A stretch of 64,000 bases of DNA from the NCBI RefSeq assembly GCF_011075055.1, contig NC_058153.1, forward strand, positions 1,178,001 through 1,242,000. The letters are read 5' to 3'. Below, piece by piece: positions 24,961 through 37,545 of this stretch. The stretch comes from Mangifera indica (lineage: Eukaryota > Streptophyta > Magnoliopsida > Sapindales > Anacardiaceae). Under the pieces are notes generated by a model. That model made no database searches. It worked only from the letters and a program-made list of their open reading frames with translations, and was not told where the DNA came from. The stretch's first letter is position 1. The number at the start of each line of letters is the position of its first letter. The position numbers and the translations under genes are program-made.

Positions 24961-25780
24961 GATAATTAATTAAAATAAGTAAAATTTTAAGCGTTTATAC
25001 GTTTTTAGGCCACCCTAGAAAAGTTTTACTAAAATAAGCAAATCGTAGTTTTTTTTACCCTTTTTACCCTTATATTGAAAAACCAAATAAAAATATTTTT
25101 TCTGAAAATGTGCATCGGTTTATGGTGGTTACGATGGTAGATACGGATTTTACAGTGAAACCCTAAATATGTCGAATGTATATGGATGTTTTTGAATGTT
25201 TCGAACGCTTAAAATGATGTAGTTTCGATGTTAATGGATACGTAGAAATGTAACCGTTGAGAGACAAAAGCGCAAAAAATAAACAGTGTCGCGTAAAAAG
25301 TGAACGGTGTCACGCAAACTGCGCAAAAATACTGTTCACAGACTATGATATCTACTTTTGCGCGATGTACACAGTGTTTACGCGATGTGAACAGGTTTGC
25401 GCGGTGTAAACAATGTTTGCGCAGCACTGTAAATTTACGCAGCTTGCGTGACACTGTAAATTTGCGCGCTTTTGTCTCTCAACGGCTACACTTCTAGACA
25501 TCCATTAACATTGAAACTACATCATTTTAAGCGTTCGAAACATTCAAAAACATCCATATACATAATTCGACATATTTAGGGTTTCAGTGTAAAATCCCTA
25601 GCCATCATCGTAACCACCATAAACCGACGCAAATTCTCAGAAAAAATATTTTTACTTGGTTTTTCAACATAAGGGTAAAAAGGTTAAAAAAAATACAGTT
25701 TGCTTATTTTGGTAAAACTTTTTTAAGGTGGCCTAAAAACGTATAAACGCTTAAAATTTTGCTTATTTTAATTAATTTCC
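24961..25780. mobile_element. Large foldback (MULE-like) element, 820 bp
   Basis: The left arm (24961 to about 25275) and right arm (about 25465 to 25780) are inverted copies: AATTAATTAAAATAAG at the ends, then AAGCGTTTATACGTTTTTAG, TTATGGTGGTTACGATG, GAATGTTTCGAACGCTTAAA and GTTGAGAGACAAAAGCGC. Flanks are TAAAAAAAAA at 24951-24960 and 25781-25790, consistent with a 9-10-base target duplication, although a poly-A flank is weak evidence. The roughly 190-base core has degenerate tandem units with GCGCGATGTGAACAG and GCGCGGTGTAAACAA. No transposase is present. Confidence 0.82.
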
Positions 25781-26095
25781 TAAAAAAAAAATATTAATAT
25801 CGATAATTTAATTTTATAAATAAAATATTCAAATTTTCTTTCAAATTACTTACATGCCCTTCATTATTTTATCTTAGGTGAAGGGCTAATACTGAGTTTC
25901 ATAGTAGACTTAAGTTGAAGTACTCTTCAAAACAAGAAAATTAGTTTGAGAGTAACAAGTTAAAAGTGTTAAATTTCACTTTAAAAAAATATTAATTTTG
26001 AATTTGATTTAAATTTAAATATCTGAATGGACTTAAATATGTCTTATTTTTTAAAAAATAAATTTAATTATTGAGTTTAAATTTGGTTTATTTAA

Positions 26096-26267
26096 TGAGT
26101 AATATTATGTGTACCTATTTTAGGTACATAAATATATATACACTCATATGCGTCATCATATGATTGATTATTGTTTTATTCTTAATTCAAAATTATTTAA
26201 TCACATGATGATATATATAAATGTGTACATATTTATGTACTCAAAGTAAATACACATAATTTTATTA
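26096..26267. mobile_element. hAT-like MITE, copy 3 (172 bp)
   Basis: A perfect 8-base target duplication (TTATTTAA at 26088-26095 and 26268-26275) encloses ends TGAGTAATATTATGTGTAC and, reverse-complemented, TAATAAAATTATGTGTATT. The core matches the copies at 653 and 14212. Confidence 0.82.
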
Positions 26268-26275
26268 TTATTTAA

Positions 26276-28885
26276 TTTAAGTTTAAATTTGGTTTAATCC
26301 GCGTTTGACAATGTAGGGGGGAGGAACAACCCAATTTCATTATGGAGATTATAGAAAATCCCTATTATCTACAAGTGGGAATAATGAACATCTTTGTATT
26401 CGATTCATGAGAGCCCTATTTTGAGGGTAGGTAAACTGCCCTTCCTAATTTGAGGAGGGCTAACGGAACCCCCCTGTAATAATAAAATCTTAATGTGACC
26501 ACCAGGCTAGGGAACTCTGTTTTAGGAATTGTCTAGTTTATTAGTGGCAGATATGTCTTTTGACTAAGATAAAGACAGATGTGTTGGGTTGTCAATTCGA
26601 GAGACCTATTCATTCTCTTGCACTGAAGGTCCTAAGCTTGGACCAATGGTTAATTGTAACTTTCCAGGTTTATTACCCACCGAAAAAAAAACTTTCCAGC
26701 TTTATTTAAGGAAAACGAAACAAGACAAACTGGACAATTTTACCCCTACCTTCTTTTGGAGCCGCGTCTTCTCATGGATTGGCAGGCACCAGACCACAGG
26801 AGCATCAGTTATTATTGGATTGGGTCAGAAACAATTGGACCCATCTATTTTCAGACAATTTGTTTTAACTTTATGGGCTAGACAGTGAAACCCAAATTCT
26901 AAATATCCCTACCAGGCTGTAAAAAACATATTCTCACTAAATTTACCCAAATCTTAGGATAGAGAATATCCGAACTGAACCCATTGCTTGGTTCAAACCA
27001 ATTGATTTCAAGTTAGAACTCTAACTCTGTAACACAACTTAAAATTGACTTGTTTATCGGTTTTTCTTTTAATGAAAAAATTTAATTTAAATTTGATTAT
27101 CTTTTTAAAACCGAATTATTTATATAAAATAAGTGAAACTCTAAAATATTGTTCACCTCACTCGTGGCCCTCTATTGGCTTTGTGTACTAACTCAAACTG
27201 TTTGTTATGGCTTTGATCCAAACTTGAGCAAACCACACACTCAATTTTATTCAGATTGAATTCACCTTACACAAATCCTAATACAATGGCAAAACATTTT
27301 GTCTACAGAAACAAATTGCTCATTGTAAGGTCCTTATCTTCTCATATGTAATTCCCAAGTCAGCCAGCCACAAAATGGAAAAGCTCAACAATTACAATGA
27401 CATATGCAAGCCAAAAATTTCAAACTTACGCATGAAGCCAAGCTCAGAGTCCGTACTTGTGGCCCATACACAATATTATACGCATAGTTTGAGCAGATTA
27501 TTAATATATATAAACAAAGAGAGGAAGGGAAGATAGAAGACAATGGAGAAGAGTCAAGAACTGTGGGCAATGAAAGGTCTCTCTCCCCATGAAAATGAAG
27601 CTGCTGTAAAAGCAACCGGCCACTGAGATCAGGTGGCCCCAAAGAATTCTTCGTGGACCTTTTTTTTTTTTTTTTTGAGCATATATATTTTTTGGATAAT
27701 GAGAAATCTCATTTAAATTAAATTTTTTTGAATTGAATTAATTATATTAAGTTAAATCTCAAATAAAATGTTTGAACTCACAAGGATCACACTAGCTATA
27801 TAAAAATCCAATCTTGAAATATTAGAAGAGAAAATTTGCACCCATACCCATTTTTGCATTGAATTTCCGCTGTTAGCACTCACACAACTCATCGAGAGTT
27901 ATTGTATATAAATATTATTGTCTATAAATATTATTGTCATCGTCTCATCAGTTTGATCTAAAATCAACGCAAACCCGGAGAAGTTTAACAAATCTGAATT
28001 TGTCGTCGGCAATATCAAACAGTATTATTATCTAATAAATATGAAGTGATTTATATATTTTTTGCATGGGGGAATGGCATGCATATACAGCCATCAGTCT
28101 CTGATCACTGCATCGAACTCTGAATTCATCTTTTATCTCTACTACCTATTTCTCCTTCGTGCATGGCACGCCCCACCATGGAAAGGCCAAACCCTAAAAA
28201 TTCGGAGGACTCATGTGAGGAAATGAAAGGTTGATAATGTGAAGTGATGGTGGGCTTGGAAGCGTGGGGATGAGGAGGTGGTGGGTTGCGGAAGATGGAA
28301 GATGAGAAGAGAGAAGAGTGAAGAGTGAAATGGAGAGAGTTTGATGATAAACAATTCAATCTGCTTCTGTTTGTGTCAGTAGGGGAAGAGGAGGAAGACG
28401 GTCATCGGTGACGTAAGTAATCAGCAGAGCTTTTCCGCGTGCCTGGAAGCGTGTGAAGGAGATTTTCGAATTGAATGAAAGGAGAAATTAAGAAGAGCCA
28501 AATTTAACTCTCTCTTTGGTTTTATCGTCTCTTGCTCTTGCCCTTTGCGTATTGTCATATGGCGGCACAGAGAGAGAGAGAAAGTGAGGCTTTAGGCGCT
28601 TGCTTGCTTGCATCATCAATGGCAGTGAGAGGTTGGAGGGTGAGTCAGAGACGCGGTGCTGTCAATTCTTCTGAAAGCTACGTACAATGGAGGCTCAGAG
28701 CCCCATCATTGTCTCAATTATCAGCAAAAAAGAAAGAAAGAAAGAGACACCACGCACGCTAGATTTTTATTGAGCCTTTGTACCATTTCATGTCGATGAA
28801 AACAAAACAAACTTCACTGATTCATCCATCGGCGATTCACGTTACAGATTCACTACTGGAGGTATAATATTTAAGAATATATTTT
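26276..28885. other. Intergenic region, no gene recognised
   Basis: No exon of a known family was found. Two stretches are richer in GC and in CT/GA runs than their surroundings: 27380-27660, and 28100-28760 with a 77-codon minus-strand frame and a 76-codon plus-strand frame. They could be a non-coding transcript or a promoter. I compared them by eye with common conserved plant microRNAs and saw no match. Confidence 0.5.
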
Positions 28886-29720
28886 AAATATATAATTTTT
28901 TTCAGTGTTGAATATATTTTAAATATATAATTTTATAGATTAACATGTATTTTATACATACTTTTTTTATTATATATTATTACATATTAATTATATTAAT
29001 TTATTTTTTATAACATTTATAGTATATATAAATTTGTGTATTATTTGTACAATTTTATATATAAAAAATTTAACTTATTTATATTTTATTATAGTATCAA
29101 AGACAAGTATTTCAACTGATAACTCTTTTCGGTACACTCATATTGTTATTTATGTGGAAGTATAAGTTTATTAGTTTGATACACTCATATTATCACCTAT
29201 GTAGAAAGATGAGTGTATCAAACTAATAATATACCGAATCGATACACTCATCTTTCTACATAGGTGATAATATGAGTGTATCGATTCGGTATATTCACAC
29301 TATCACTTATGTGGAATGATGACTTCACCAATTTGGCTTACTCATACTTTCACCTACGTGCAAAAATAAATTTATTAGTCCAGTATACTCATACTGTTAT
29401 CTTTATGAAAAAATGAATTCATCAATTTAATACGCTCACATCGATATCTTGTCAATGGCCCTTTTCAACTCACATTTATATCTTCCATTGATGAGATATC
29501 ATACTAACAAACTTAATTACTCAAATTATTTACTTGCTTGAATTTGAAAAAATATTAAAATATATTTCAAATATATGATTTTCTAGGTTAGCATATATTT
29601 TAAATATATTTATTTTAGTTATATGTTAATGTCTAAGATATATATAAATTTATATATCATTCAGATAATTTAATATACTAAAAATTCAATTTATTCGCAT
29701 TTTGTCAGCATTCTGAAGTC
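28886..29720. repeat. AT-rich direct repeats around a palindromic core
   Basis: Similar AT-rich stretches (about 28900-29100 and 29560-29720, sharing [19 protein letters not shown] and AGTATATATAAATTT-like runs) flank a middle made of degenerate units of roughly 75 bases with ACTCATATTATCACCTATGT. A perfect 42-base inverted repeat lies in that middle. The direct repeats could be decayed LTRs or a nested duplication; no coding sequence is present. Confidence 0.55.
29178..29282. repeat. Perfect 42-base inverted repeat with 21-base spacer
   Basis: Bases 29178-29219 are the exact reverse complement of 29241-29282. Each arm itself starts with GATACACTCAT and ends with ATGAGTGTATC, so smaller hairpins can also form inside an arm. 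The spacer AAACTAATAATATACCGAATC continues short symmetries on both sides (TTAGTTT before the first arm, GATTCGGTAT after the second). A transcript would form a long stem-loop. Confidence 0.92.
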
Positions 29721-31144
29721 TTAAAGTATCGATAAGAAAGGTAGATTAATGGAGCAACCAGCCAAATTCAATGGTACAGAAATGAGGACTGGTTCAAGTA
29801 TGACGTATGAAGCAAGTGAGTAGTAGTTTTCTAGTGACGAAAACTGGGTGGGGAGATGAAACAGAGTAAAGGGTAAATAGTAAAATACTAAAAGCGGGTT
29901 CTTGAAAAGCTTACTAAAACTTAAGCATAAGGATTTACTAGTTTCCATTTTGGCAAAAGACAAGACCAGACAGCTCTGTGTCGTGTAACTTCCATAGCAC
30001 AGTGTTTGAATTTGAACAATAAGAATATTCATGGAGGAGCTTACGCAAACACCACCACCACTGTCTGCAACTTTAAATATTTCTGCTATCATTTATCAAA
30101 GCTTCATCATGCAAAAACTGACTTTGAAGAAAAAATCATGGATCATCATCATCACCTCCATTGACCTGGGTTATGATGTAATTGTTCGTTTATAGCATGT
30201 TTTGGAAGACAAACTGGGTTATTTATACATTTAATTTTAGGGTAAGAAGAAGAACAGGGTTGAAATGGATAGACTGGCATGAGTGGGGAATGGTTAATTC
30301 TGTTGAAAATATGTAACACGTTGACCTCTGTTGAAATCTCGTTTTAAGACCTTCATTGATGGTGCTTTGATGAAAGCTGTCAACATTCAACCCCATTAGA
30401 GAACACAATTTTGTTTTAACCAAAAAAGGATTCTTTGATAAAAATAAAGTTCACGAAGATAAAGATGAGAGCTAGATGAAGATATATGTATTTTTATTTT
30501 TGACTTGTCCTCATGAGCAATTAGGTGGTATAAGTAAATTTTATCGGTACTCTAATATTTGTTATATTTGGCCACAATATAATTTGAGGGATAAAAAGAG
30601 AAAATTTTCAAATTTAAGATTAAGGGGATTTAAGTCCCTCCAACCGAACTAAAATATTATTTTTATAAAATTAGGTAAATTAAAATTTAATAGAATTATT
30701 GAATATAATGTGTTTCATGTGATCAATTAGAATTTTTTTTTTAAGATCTCTTAGAAATTTTGGATTATTCAATACATTTTATAAATAATATAATCTCATT
30801 GATGATATACGGGATTAAGATTTTATTAAACATTTGATAGAATCTAATAATCTATTATATTATTTTGATCCTTTTCAAAACCTATATAAAATTGAAAATG
30901 TTATCAAGAGAGGTCCACTAACCCATTTTTTTAAATTACATTATTTCATATTAATTTTTCTATATTTTATTTTTATTTAATATTCAACCTTATAAGTTTT
31001 ATCTCTAATCTACCACTAATTTTATTCATTAAAAATTATTATTGAAAATGGGTTTTTTAAGAGAAAAAGACCAATTAAACAAATCTAAAGAATTTTGAAT
31101 TTAGAAAGCATGGCTTAATCGAGTATTTTAGTTTCCCTTAATAG
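29721..31144. other. Intergenic region, no gene recognised
   Basis: A 123-codon minus-strand open frame (29721-30092) is Leu/Ser-rich and unlike any family I know; I treat it as chance. From 30540 on the sequence is plain AT-rich spacer. Confidence 0.55.
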
Positions 31145-31278
31145 AGGTATGTATAATTTGATTTGATACGATTTGAGAGATTTTTTAAATCAAACTAAAA
31201 AAACGATTTAAAAATTTCAAATCAAACAAAACCGAACTAAATTGAAACAACACAATTTAAATTGAATTATGCATACCT
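31145..31278. mobile_element. Short MITE-like inverted repeat (134 bp)
   Basis: The left end AGGTATGTATAATTTGATTT matches the reverse complement of the right end AGGTATGCATAATTCAATTT over about 28 bases, and the inside (AAATCAAACTAAAAAAACG) carries further symmetry. No clear target duplication was found, so the superfamily is unknown. Confidence 0.6.
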
Positions 31279-31677
31279 TTAACTCTTAATTTTAATAGCA
31301 TTTTAACAAATTATACGTTGATATTATGAATGAAATGACTATATTTATGTTTATTAATCTTAATAACATATATCATGATGTGATTATATAAATTTTAAGC
31401 AACAAACGGAGATGTCAAATAGGAAGATTTGAGAATAAATTACATTACATTATGAAATTAATTTACACAAACCTAAGATTGAAGATGCATACATGATGAC
31501 AATAGATGACGTGAAACCCCTGGCAAAATTGGTGCATATACAAGAACCAAAGTGAAGAAGGCAAAACAAAAGTCAGTCAGAACTTGATGACAAATGATTA
31601 CCCAATCTAAGAAAACACCCTAGAAAATATCCCAAATTTTCTATCTTTCTTTCTTAATCTTTAAATTTGGTTTCTTT

Positions 31678-33462
31678 CTATGATTTTCCAAGTAGAATAA
31701 CATGGGTACTTTTACAGTCCTTGATTGTGATTGGCCTCCATTGCTCTGCAATGTCCTGAGCAATTTTACCAGCATCATAAGTTGTTCCTAGCAGCCCTCT
31801 TCTTGTAAACCCCACTGTATATAACCCATTATCTCCCTTCCATCCATTTGGAAATGGTGTTTTTGGCATCCCATCCTTGGTGAAGAAGTCATTTCCCTGC
31901 ATTTGCACATTCATAATCAAAACAGAGAAAAAGTATAAAAAATTCTTCATTCCTAGATTCCATTTTGATGAGTTATCTCTAGAAAAAGTTCAAAATAGCG
32001 AGTTTGTAGGCTTGCTCAAGCAAAATGGGTCATCAGGAAAGACAATATCGGATGAAAGCTACATAAAGAGGAGGCATACAGAGAAAAGCAGAATAGCCCA
32101 AACAGACCCAAACTGATTTTATTCTTTTTTGCATGGAGAAAAGAAGGGATTTGTAGGTTTCTGGCTATCTGGGTAAGTGTCCAAGGCAGAAAGTGATGGG
32201 TGATTCACAATAAGATAAAACTAAAACTGAAAAAATGTAACCACTCATGTTTACCTTGAGCCAGGAAGGCACATTGCTTCTGTACCCAGTTGCTAAAATC
32301 ACAGAATCAATCTCCTTTTCTTGTCCATCCGTGAATCTGGCTACATTTTTTGTTATCTCCTTCACACCTTCCATCACCTGGAACACTATCAATATTCAGC
32401 TAAATACTGAAGCAAATTTTTTGCAGAAAGTTACAAGCTTTTCACTATAAGGGTTTGTTTTTGGTTACTTGATTGGTTACCTTGATTTTACCAGATTTTA
32501 TCTGGGAGAGTGCTCCTACATCCAGCACCGGCGTCTTTCCGGTGATGTTTTTTAGTTCAATTGGACCTGTTTTGGGACGCCGGAGACCCAATTGATCTGT
32601 GTTGCCCAAGGTGAAGTTTGCAATCAGTAGAAGTATCTTGTCTACTAGCCTTAAAGGAAACCACTTAAGCAGTGCCATGGCTATTCCAAATGTTGAAAAA
32701 CCAAACATTTCTCTGGGCAAAACATGAACCTGAAACACAGAAATATGCAAAAATTCATCAATTTAATTCAAAATGTCAAGTTATGGATATAAGGAATAAA
32801 GAAAGTACTGAAGAAGTGAAACTTACAGTGTTTCGAACAACCATATGAGGGATTGCATTGTATCTACAAAGGTCTAAACTGACTTCCATGCCAGAATTAC
32901 CACAGCCAACAACCAAAACCCTCTGGTTTCTAAACTCAGAGCCAGACTTATACTCACTGGTGTGAACAACAGGGCCATTAAACTTGTCAATCCCAGCAAT
33001 TTCAGGTATCACAGGCTCAGCATTTTCACCAGTGGCAACAATAAGCCATTTAGAAATGTACTCAAAATCCTGAGTCTGCACCCTCCAAAAACGAGCCGAA
33101 TGGTCAAAAACAGCGTGCTGCACAGCTTGCTTGAATCGGGGTTGGATTGAGAAATGTGCAGCATAAGACTCAATGTAAGCAATGAACTGGTGTTTTGTTG
33201 GATATTTGGGGAAGTGTTCAGGAAAACCAAGAAATGGAAGCTCACAGAAGTTTTTAGGAAGATGGAGTTTAAGACGATCATAGGTTTTGTATTGCCATAA
33301 AGACGCTATACAGTCACTTTTCTCAAGAATCAAAGAAGGTACACCTTGTTGAGAAAGGCAAGCAGAAACTGCTAAACCAGAAGGCCCTGCGCCTACTATA
33401 ATAGGCCCATGAAAAAACACACGCTTTGTTAGTTTATCTTCTTGATCTTTACAAGACCCCAT
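31678..33462 (-). CDS. YUC4: Indole-3-pyruvate monooxygenase YUCCA, YUC1/YUC4 clade
   Basis: YUCCA converts indole-3-pyruvate to indole-3-acetic acid with FAD, NADPH and O2, the rate-limiting step of auxin synthesis. Four exons join in phase: 32827-33462, 32481-32729, 32255-32377, 31678-31896, all with GT-AG introns, giving 408 aa (family about 410-430). The FAD motif GAGPSG is at 24-29, the FMO motif FxGxxxHxxxY at 161-171, the NADPH motif GCGNSG at 186-191, and ATGY at 324-327. The start MGSCKDQED and the phrases GPVVHTS and CRYNA resemble Arabidopsis YUC4 more than YUC1; MEGVKEITK in exon 3 is YUC1-like, so the clade is firm but the exact orthologue is not. The conserved Lys in ATGYKSNV is Arg here. 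The ATG at 33462 is the first in frame and fits the family. Nothing is broken. Confidence 0.95.
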
Positions 33463-36400
33463 GTATAAAATCCCAAGAACGCCAGAAAAGGGTGATCAAA
33501 GAAAGTCAAAAGCAATGAAAAAAGATAAAAGAAAGAAGCTAAGTTTCTCCTTAATCCCTGTGTTGTTTTGGAGAAGAGAAGAAAAGAAACACTCTATAAT
33601 AAGTGAAGAAGGATAGTCAATGGGAAAGCGAAATCAAGTTTCAGAGCAAAGGCAAAGGCAGAGGCAGAGGCAAAACCAGAAGCAGAAGTGTTATACGAAT
33701 ATGGAAATTTCAATGCATAGAAGGTGAAGAAGAGAAGCTTAAACGGAAGCGTGAAGGTTAAGGAAAAAGGATTTGGTTACCTTATGGTTATGGTTATTGT
33801 TAGGTCTTCTTTCTTTCTCTGTTGCAGAGTTTTGGGTGTCTATAAATACATTTATGTGACCTTTTACTTCTTGCAATGTCACATAAAGGTGAAGAAGAGA
33901 AATGTTGCATGAAAGGAAGCAGACCCGTTTAAATTCTTAGCCTCGGATCGGTAGAATTTTCTTTGAGCGTAACTGCTTATGGGTTTGAAACTTGTACCGT
34001 CCCGTTCGGCTGAGTTCTTATTTATTATGCGTAAGTTTATTTATTTATTTATTTATCATAATATTAATTATAATACTAAATTTGCCAGAAGATTTTTTTC
34101 TTTTTTAAGATTTGTTTTATTGTTTAAACTAAAATTATACAGTCCCTACCAGTTTGATTAAGAGAGCAGCACTATGATTTTTTAGTTTTAATTAATAATA
34201 AAAGGGTCTAAAACTGTGTGGGTGAGAAATGTTATCAAACTTGGGTGAGAAATTGTTTTCTCAAATTTTATGGATGGAAAAATGTCACAAGCTTTGGGTG
34301 AAAAATTGTTGTTGTCTCTTTGATTAAATATTAATGATCCGGTTAAAATGGTGGATTCGATTCAAATTATTCGAGTTCAAATTGATGTTCGATTTTACTT
34401 GGATTTACTCTTTGTGTTGGGCAATGAAACTAATTTTATAACTAATTATTTTTCTTCTCCAATGATTCAAATGAGTTAAGATCTATCTAACTTCTTGTTA
34501 GGATTTATCTTCACTCAGATCCATCCTTAATTATTAAATTAGCTATGATACCCGTATTACAAATTTATACAATCGCATGATACAGGTATAAATAATATGA
34601 ACATATTCAGTTGTAACGTAAATACCAACTAGTCTTTCCAAATTTTTTGATTTGGAGTTTTCAATTGTTTTCCTTTTTCTAACATGGTAGTCAATTATAT
34701 ATCATATCGTATATCAAAATTTTAATTTTTCGTATTGTAATATATAAAATTTTAAAATAAAATAATTAAATATTATTAAGACAACAAAATAATCTAATTA
34801 TTACGTTATTATTTTAAAATTACCAAAAAAAACTATTGAAAATTTAAAAATTTTCTTATACACCCATACTCCATCAATGTCTTTAAAAAAAGTAATTAAC
34901 CCTATCAATACTATTTGTTTTATTATATGATAGATATTGTATTATTCAATGCATCTATCGTATCATATTAATTCGATATACTTTAAAATATGTATTATTT
35001 TTTACTTGTATTGTATCATATCATAGGATACATATAGTGTATTGTAAGTTACTAATTATAATTATTGTAAGACAACATCATTGATAATAAATTTGATACT
35101 CATTTTAAATGCAATTAGTTTTATTGAATAACAAAATGAATTCTTCCAATTTATGTGAGTGTTCTCTTTAATGTAGCATTGATTATACAAATATTTAAAT
35201 GTCTTCTTAAAATTTTATTTTCCTTATCATTAGATACCAAAAAGAAAGAAAATAATGTATCGGAAAGAAGGTAGCTAGAAGGAGGATGAAGGTGGGTACA
35301 TGTATGGGCGTTATCTTATGGCTTTTTACGAGATAGCTTTCAAATGGCATCATCACTTTGATTTAATTATTTTTTTTCAAGACTTAAAATATATGATTTG
35401 AAATCTCTTCTGATAGTGATTCATCATCGTTTATGTATATAATATATACCCAAACACTAGAGAAAAAATTGGCAGGAGAAGGCACTAGTCTTAAATTAAG
35501 TTATCCAGGAAGAAAGAATGAACACCACAACTAGCTCTTTGAACTTTCCAACTTAATAAATTATTTAGAGGTTGGCAGGCTGCGCAGGTGCAAATGCAAA
35601 TGCAGATGACGACATGGCAATCACAATGAAGCTTTAATTTATCTCTTTTATATGAAATATAATATATAGAAAAGCTGTTAGATGGATGGATGTATGTAGG
35701 TGTCCCAGAAGCTAATGAAAACGATAACGTAGAGCGACTTGGAGTCAAAGTAGATACAGAGATCTTAACAACGTCAATCAAGATTATGTTTTAGATACCC
35801 ACTTGCCTTCTTTCTTCTCTTCCAGATTCTATAAATATATCCAAATTCTTCCACCCATTTTCTTTGTCAATCAAGATAGAGTAAAATGCTTGTTTGAAGA
35901 TCTAAAATGGAGAGAAGAGAAGAGAAAAGAGGCTAAACCCTAACTCAGGATTGGTTGGCGAATGTGGAAGAATGGCTTCACCACTCAACAAGAAGAATTA
36001 AGGTTAAAATTTTAATCCAACTTTTGGATATAGGCAATTCAATTAGTTGCTAATGTTATGTGGGCATGCAGTAGCTATATAGTTGTTAGGAAAAATTGAA
36101 GGAATTCTATTAAGAAAAAATATTAATGATTTAAAATGTGAAAAAACTTTTAAAATAAAGGTCTGAGTTCAAACTTCTGTCACGTTTGTAAAACTTGATT
36201 TATCTAATAAAAAACATAATAATAATAATAGGAAAATTTAATGTCCTATCTCCCATTGGAGTAATATATATAAAAAGAGGTTAATAATGATAAAGTAGCT
36301 TACACAGGAAAATTTTGAGCTCTGAGTGGATGAGATGAATCTGTTCTAAGAAAGTTGTGTGTTACAGAAGTCTCGACTTTTAACTTTAATTTGTTCTAAA

Positions 36401-36839
36401 TTTGTTTCATTAATTTATTACTCAACAGTTTAATTTTGATATGTCATTATAGAAGACTTGAACCTATATGTTTTTATATATAAAATCTCATATTTTGTCA
36501 CTTTAGCTATCTTTGATAAGTCCTCTTTGAATATATTTATACTTTAATTATATTATTTATATATTAAATATTTACTAACCATTATTCCATTTGCCACCAC
36601 TCTAGCTACTTTATAACTTAATATTATAATATAGATTAAGTATGATAAGATTATTGTTCAAGCATCGATTGATCGAATCTTCAAAATTAATAGGAAAAGA
36701 TGTCACCATGTTGATTAATGTTGATGCAATATATATTTTAATCAAAAGCAAATGTACTTTTTCATAATTTTCCACAACTATAATTTTCTTTTTAGAAATG
36801 CATGGGTGTGATGATGTTCTCCCGATGGTTGGTAAGTGA
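33463..36839. other. YUCCA 5' region and AT-rich spacer
   Basis: About 400 bases upstream of the YUCCA start are purine-rich on the plus strand and are likely its leader and promoter. Around 34200-34330 lies a short remnant resembling the end of the foldback family (GGGTGAGAAATTGTTTTC, TTTGGGTGAAAAATTG). The stretch 35270-36000 is less AT-rich, with TATAAATATATCC at about 35830, but no coding exon was found. The rest is AT-rich. Confidence 0.5.
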
Positions 36840-37545
36840 GTTACATTGAAAAACTTAGATAAAGTTAAGGGTAAAAGTGTTATTTAATAAAAAAATTAAA
36901 ATATATAAAATATATGATATTTCTTCCCCAAAATATTAAAAACTAACAATTTTATTATTACTTAAAGTTTTCAAATTTTGAAAAACAATATTTTTTCTCT
37001 CCCAAAAATTTAGTGTTTTTTTCCTCTTAACTTTAAACATCATCTTTGACTGTCGGTGATAACGCTTTCAATCCTAATTCATAGAGAAAAGTTTGACCAT
37101 CTGTCCTTAAGCCGTATCACTCAAAAATAAAAAAAAAATCGTCTGAAAATCTAAACGATTTTAGAATCATCTGAACAATGTCCAAATGATTCATTTGGAC
37201 ATTGTTGCCAAACAAAAATCATCTAAAAATTCAACTTTCAATGGTTAGATAATGAGAAGACTTTGATGACAAAGGTTTAGGGTAGATTTAACAATCGTCG
37301 AAGATGGATATGATGGTCATAGAGGGTTTTAGGGGTGAAATATTAGTTTTTAAAACCTAGATGAGAAATAGAATTAATTATATAGTTTTTAAATAATATT
37401 ATTAAAAAAATGATTTTGTTTTTAATTTTAATTGAGTTTTTTAATAAAATTTTATTTATAAGTGGGTATTTATGTTTTTTAAAGTTGAAAGGGATCACTT
37501 TGAGATTTCACAATATCTTAGATGGGAACAAGTCTTTTGGGCTAT
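36840..37545. mobile_element. Degenerate foldback element (same family as 9371-10304)
   Basis: The right end, read as reverse complement, is GCCCAAAAGACTTGTTCCCA followed by CCCTTTCAACTTTAAAAAAC and a GGGTATTTATG-type motif, matching the family layout. The left arm keeps only parts (AAGTTAAGGGTAAAAGTGTT, TTAAAAACTAACAATTTTA) and its terminus is eroded. The core has ATCGTCTGAAAATC-like tracts and a 33-base palindrome (37174-37206). Confidence 0.5.

Noticed and set aside
25209..25497. Overlapping Cys/Arg/His-rich frames on both strands near 25.3 kb.
   Set aside because: They arise from the tandem GCGC-rich core of the foldback element.
26589..26888. 99-codon plus-strand open frame.
   Set aside because: No domain is recognised, it starts without a good ATG context, and nearby sequence shows no exon structure.
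29721..30092. 123-codon minus-strand open frame.
   Set aside because: Composition is biased to Leu and Ser, no family is recognised, no splice partners or promoter features are seen.
35585..35615. Minus-strand TGCATTTGCACCTGC matches the first 15 bases of plant miR530.
   Set aside because: The remaining bases differ and no complementary arm (GCAGGTGCAAATGC-like partner) exists within a few hundred bases on that side, so no precursor hairpin can form.
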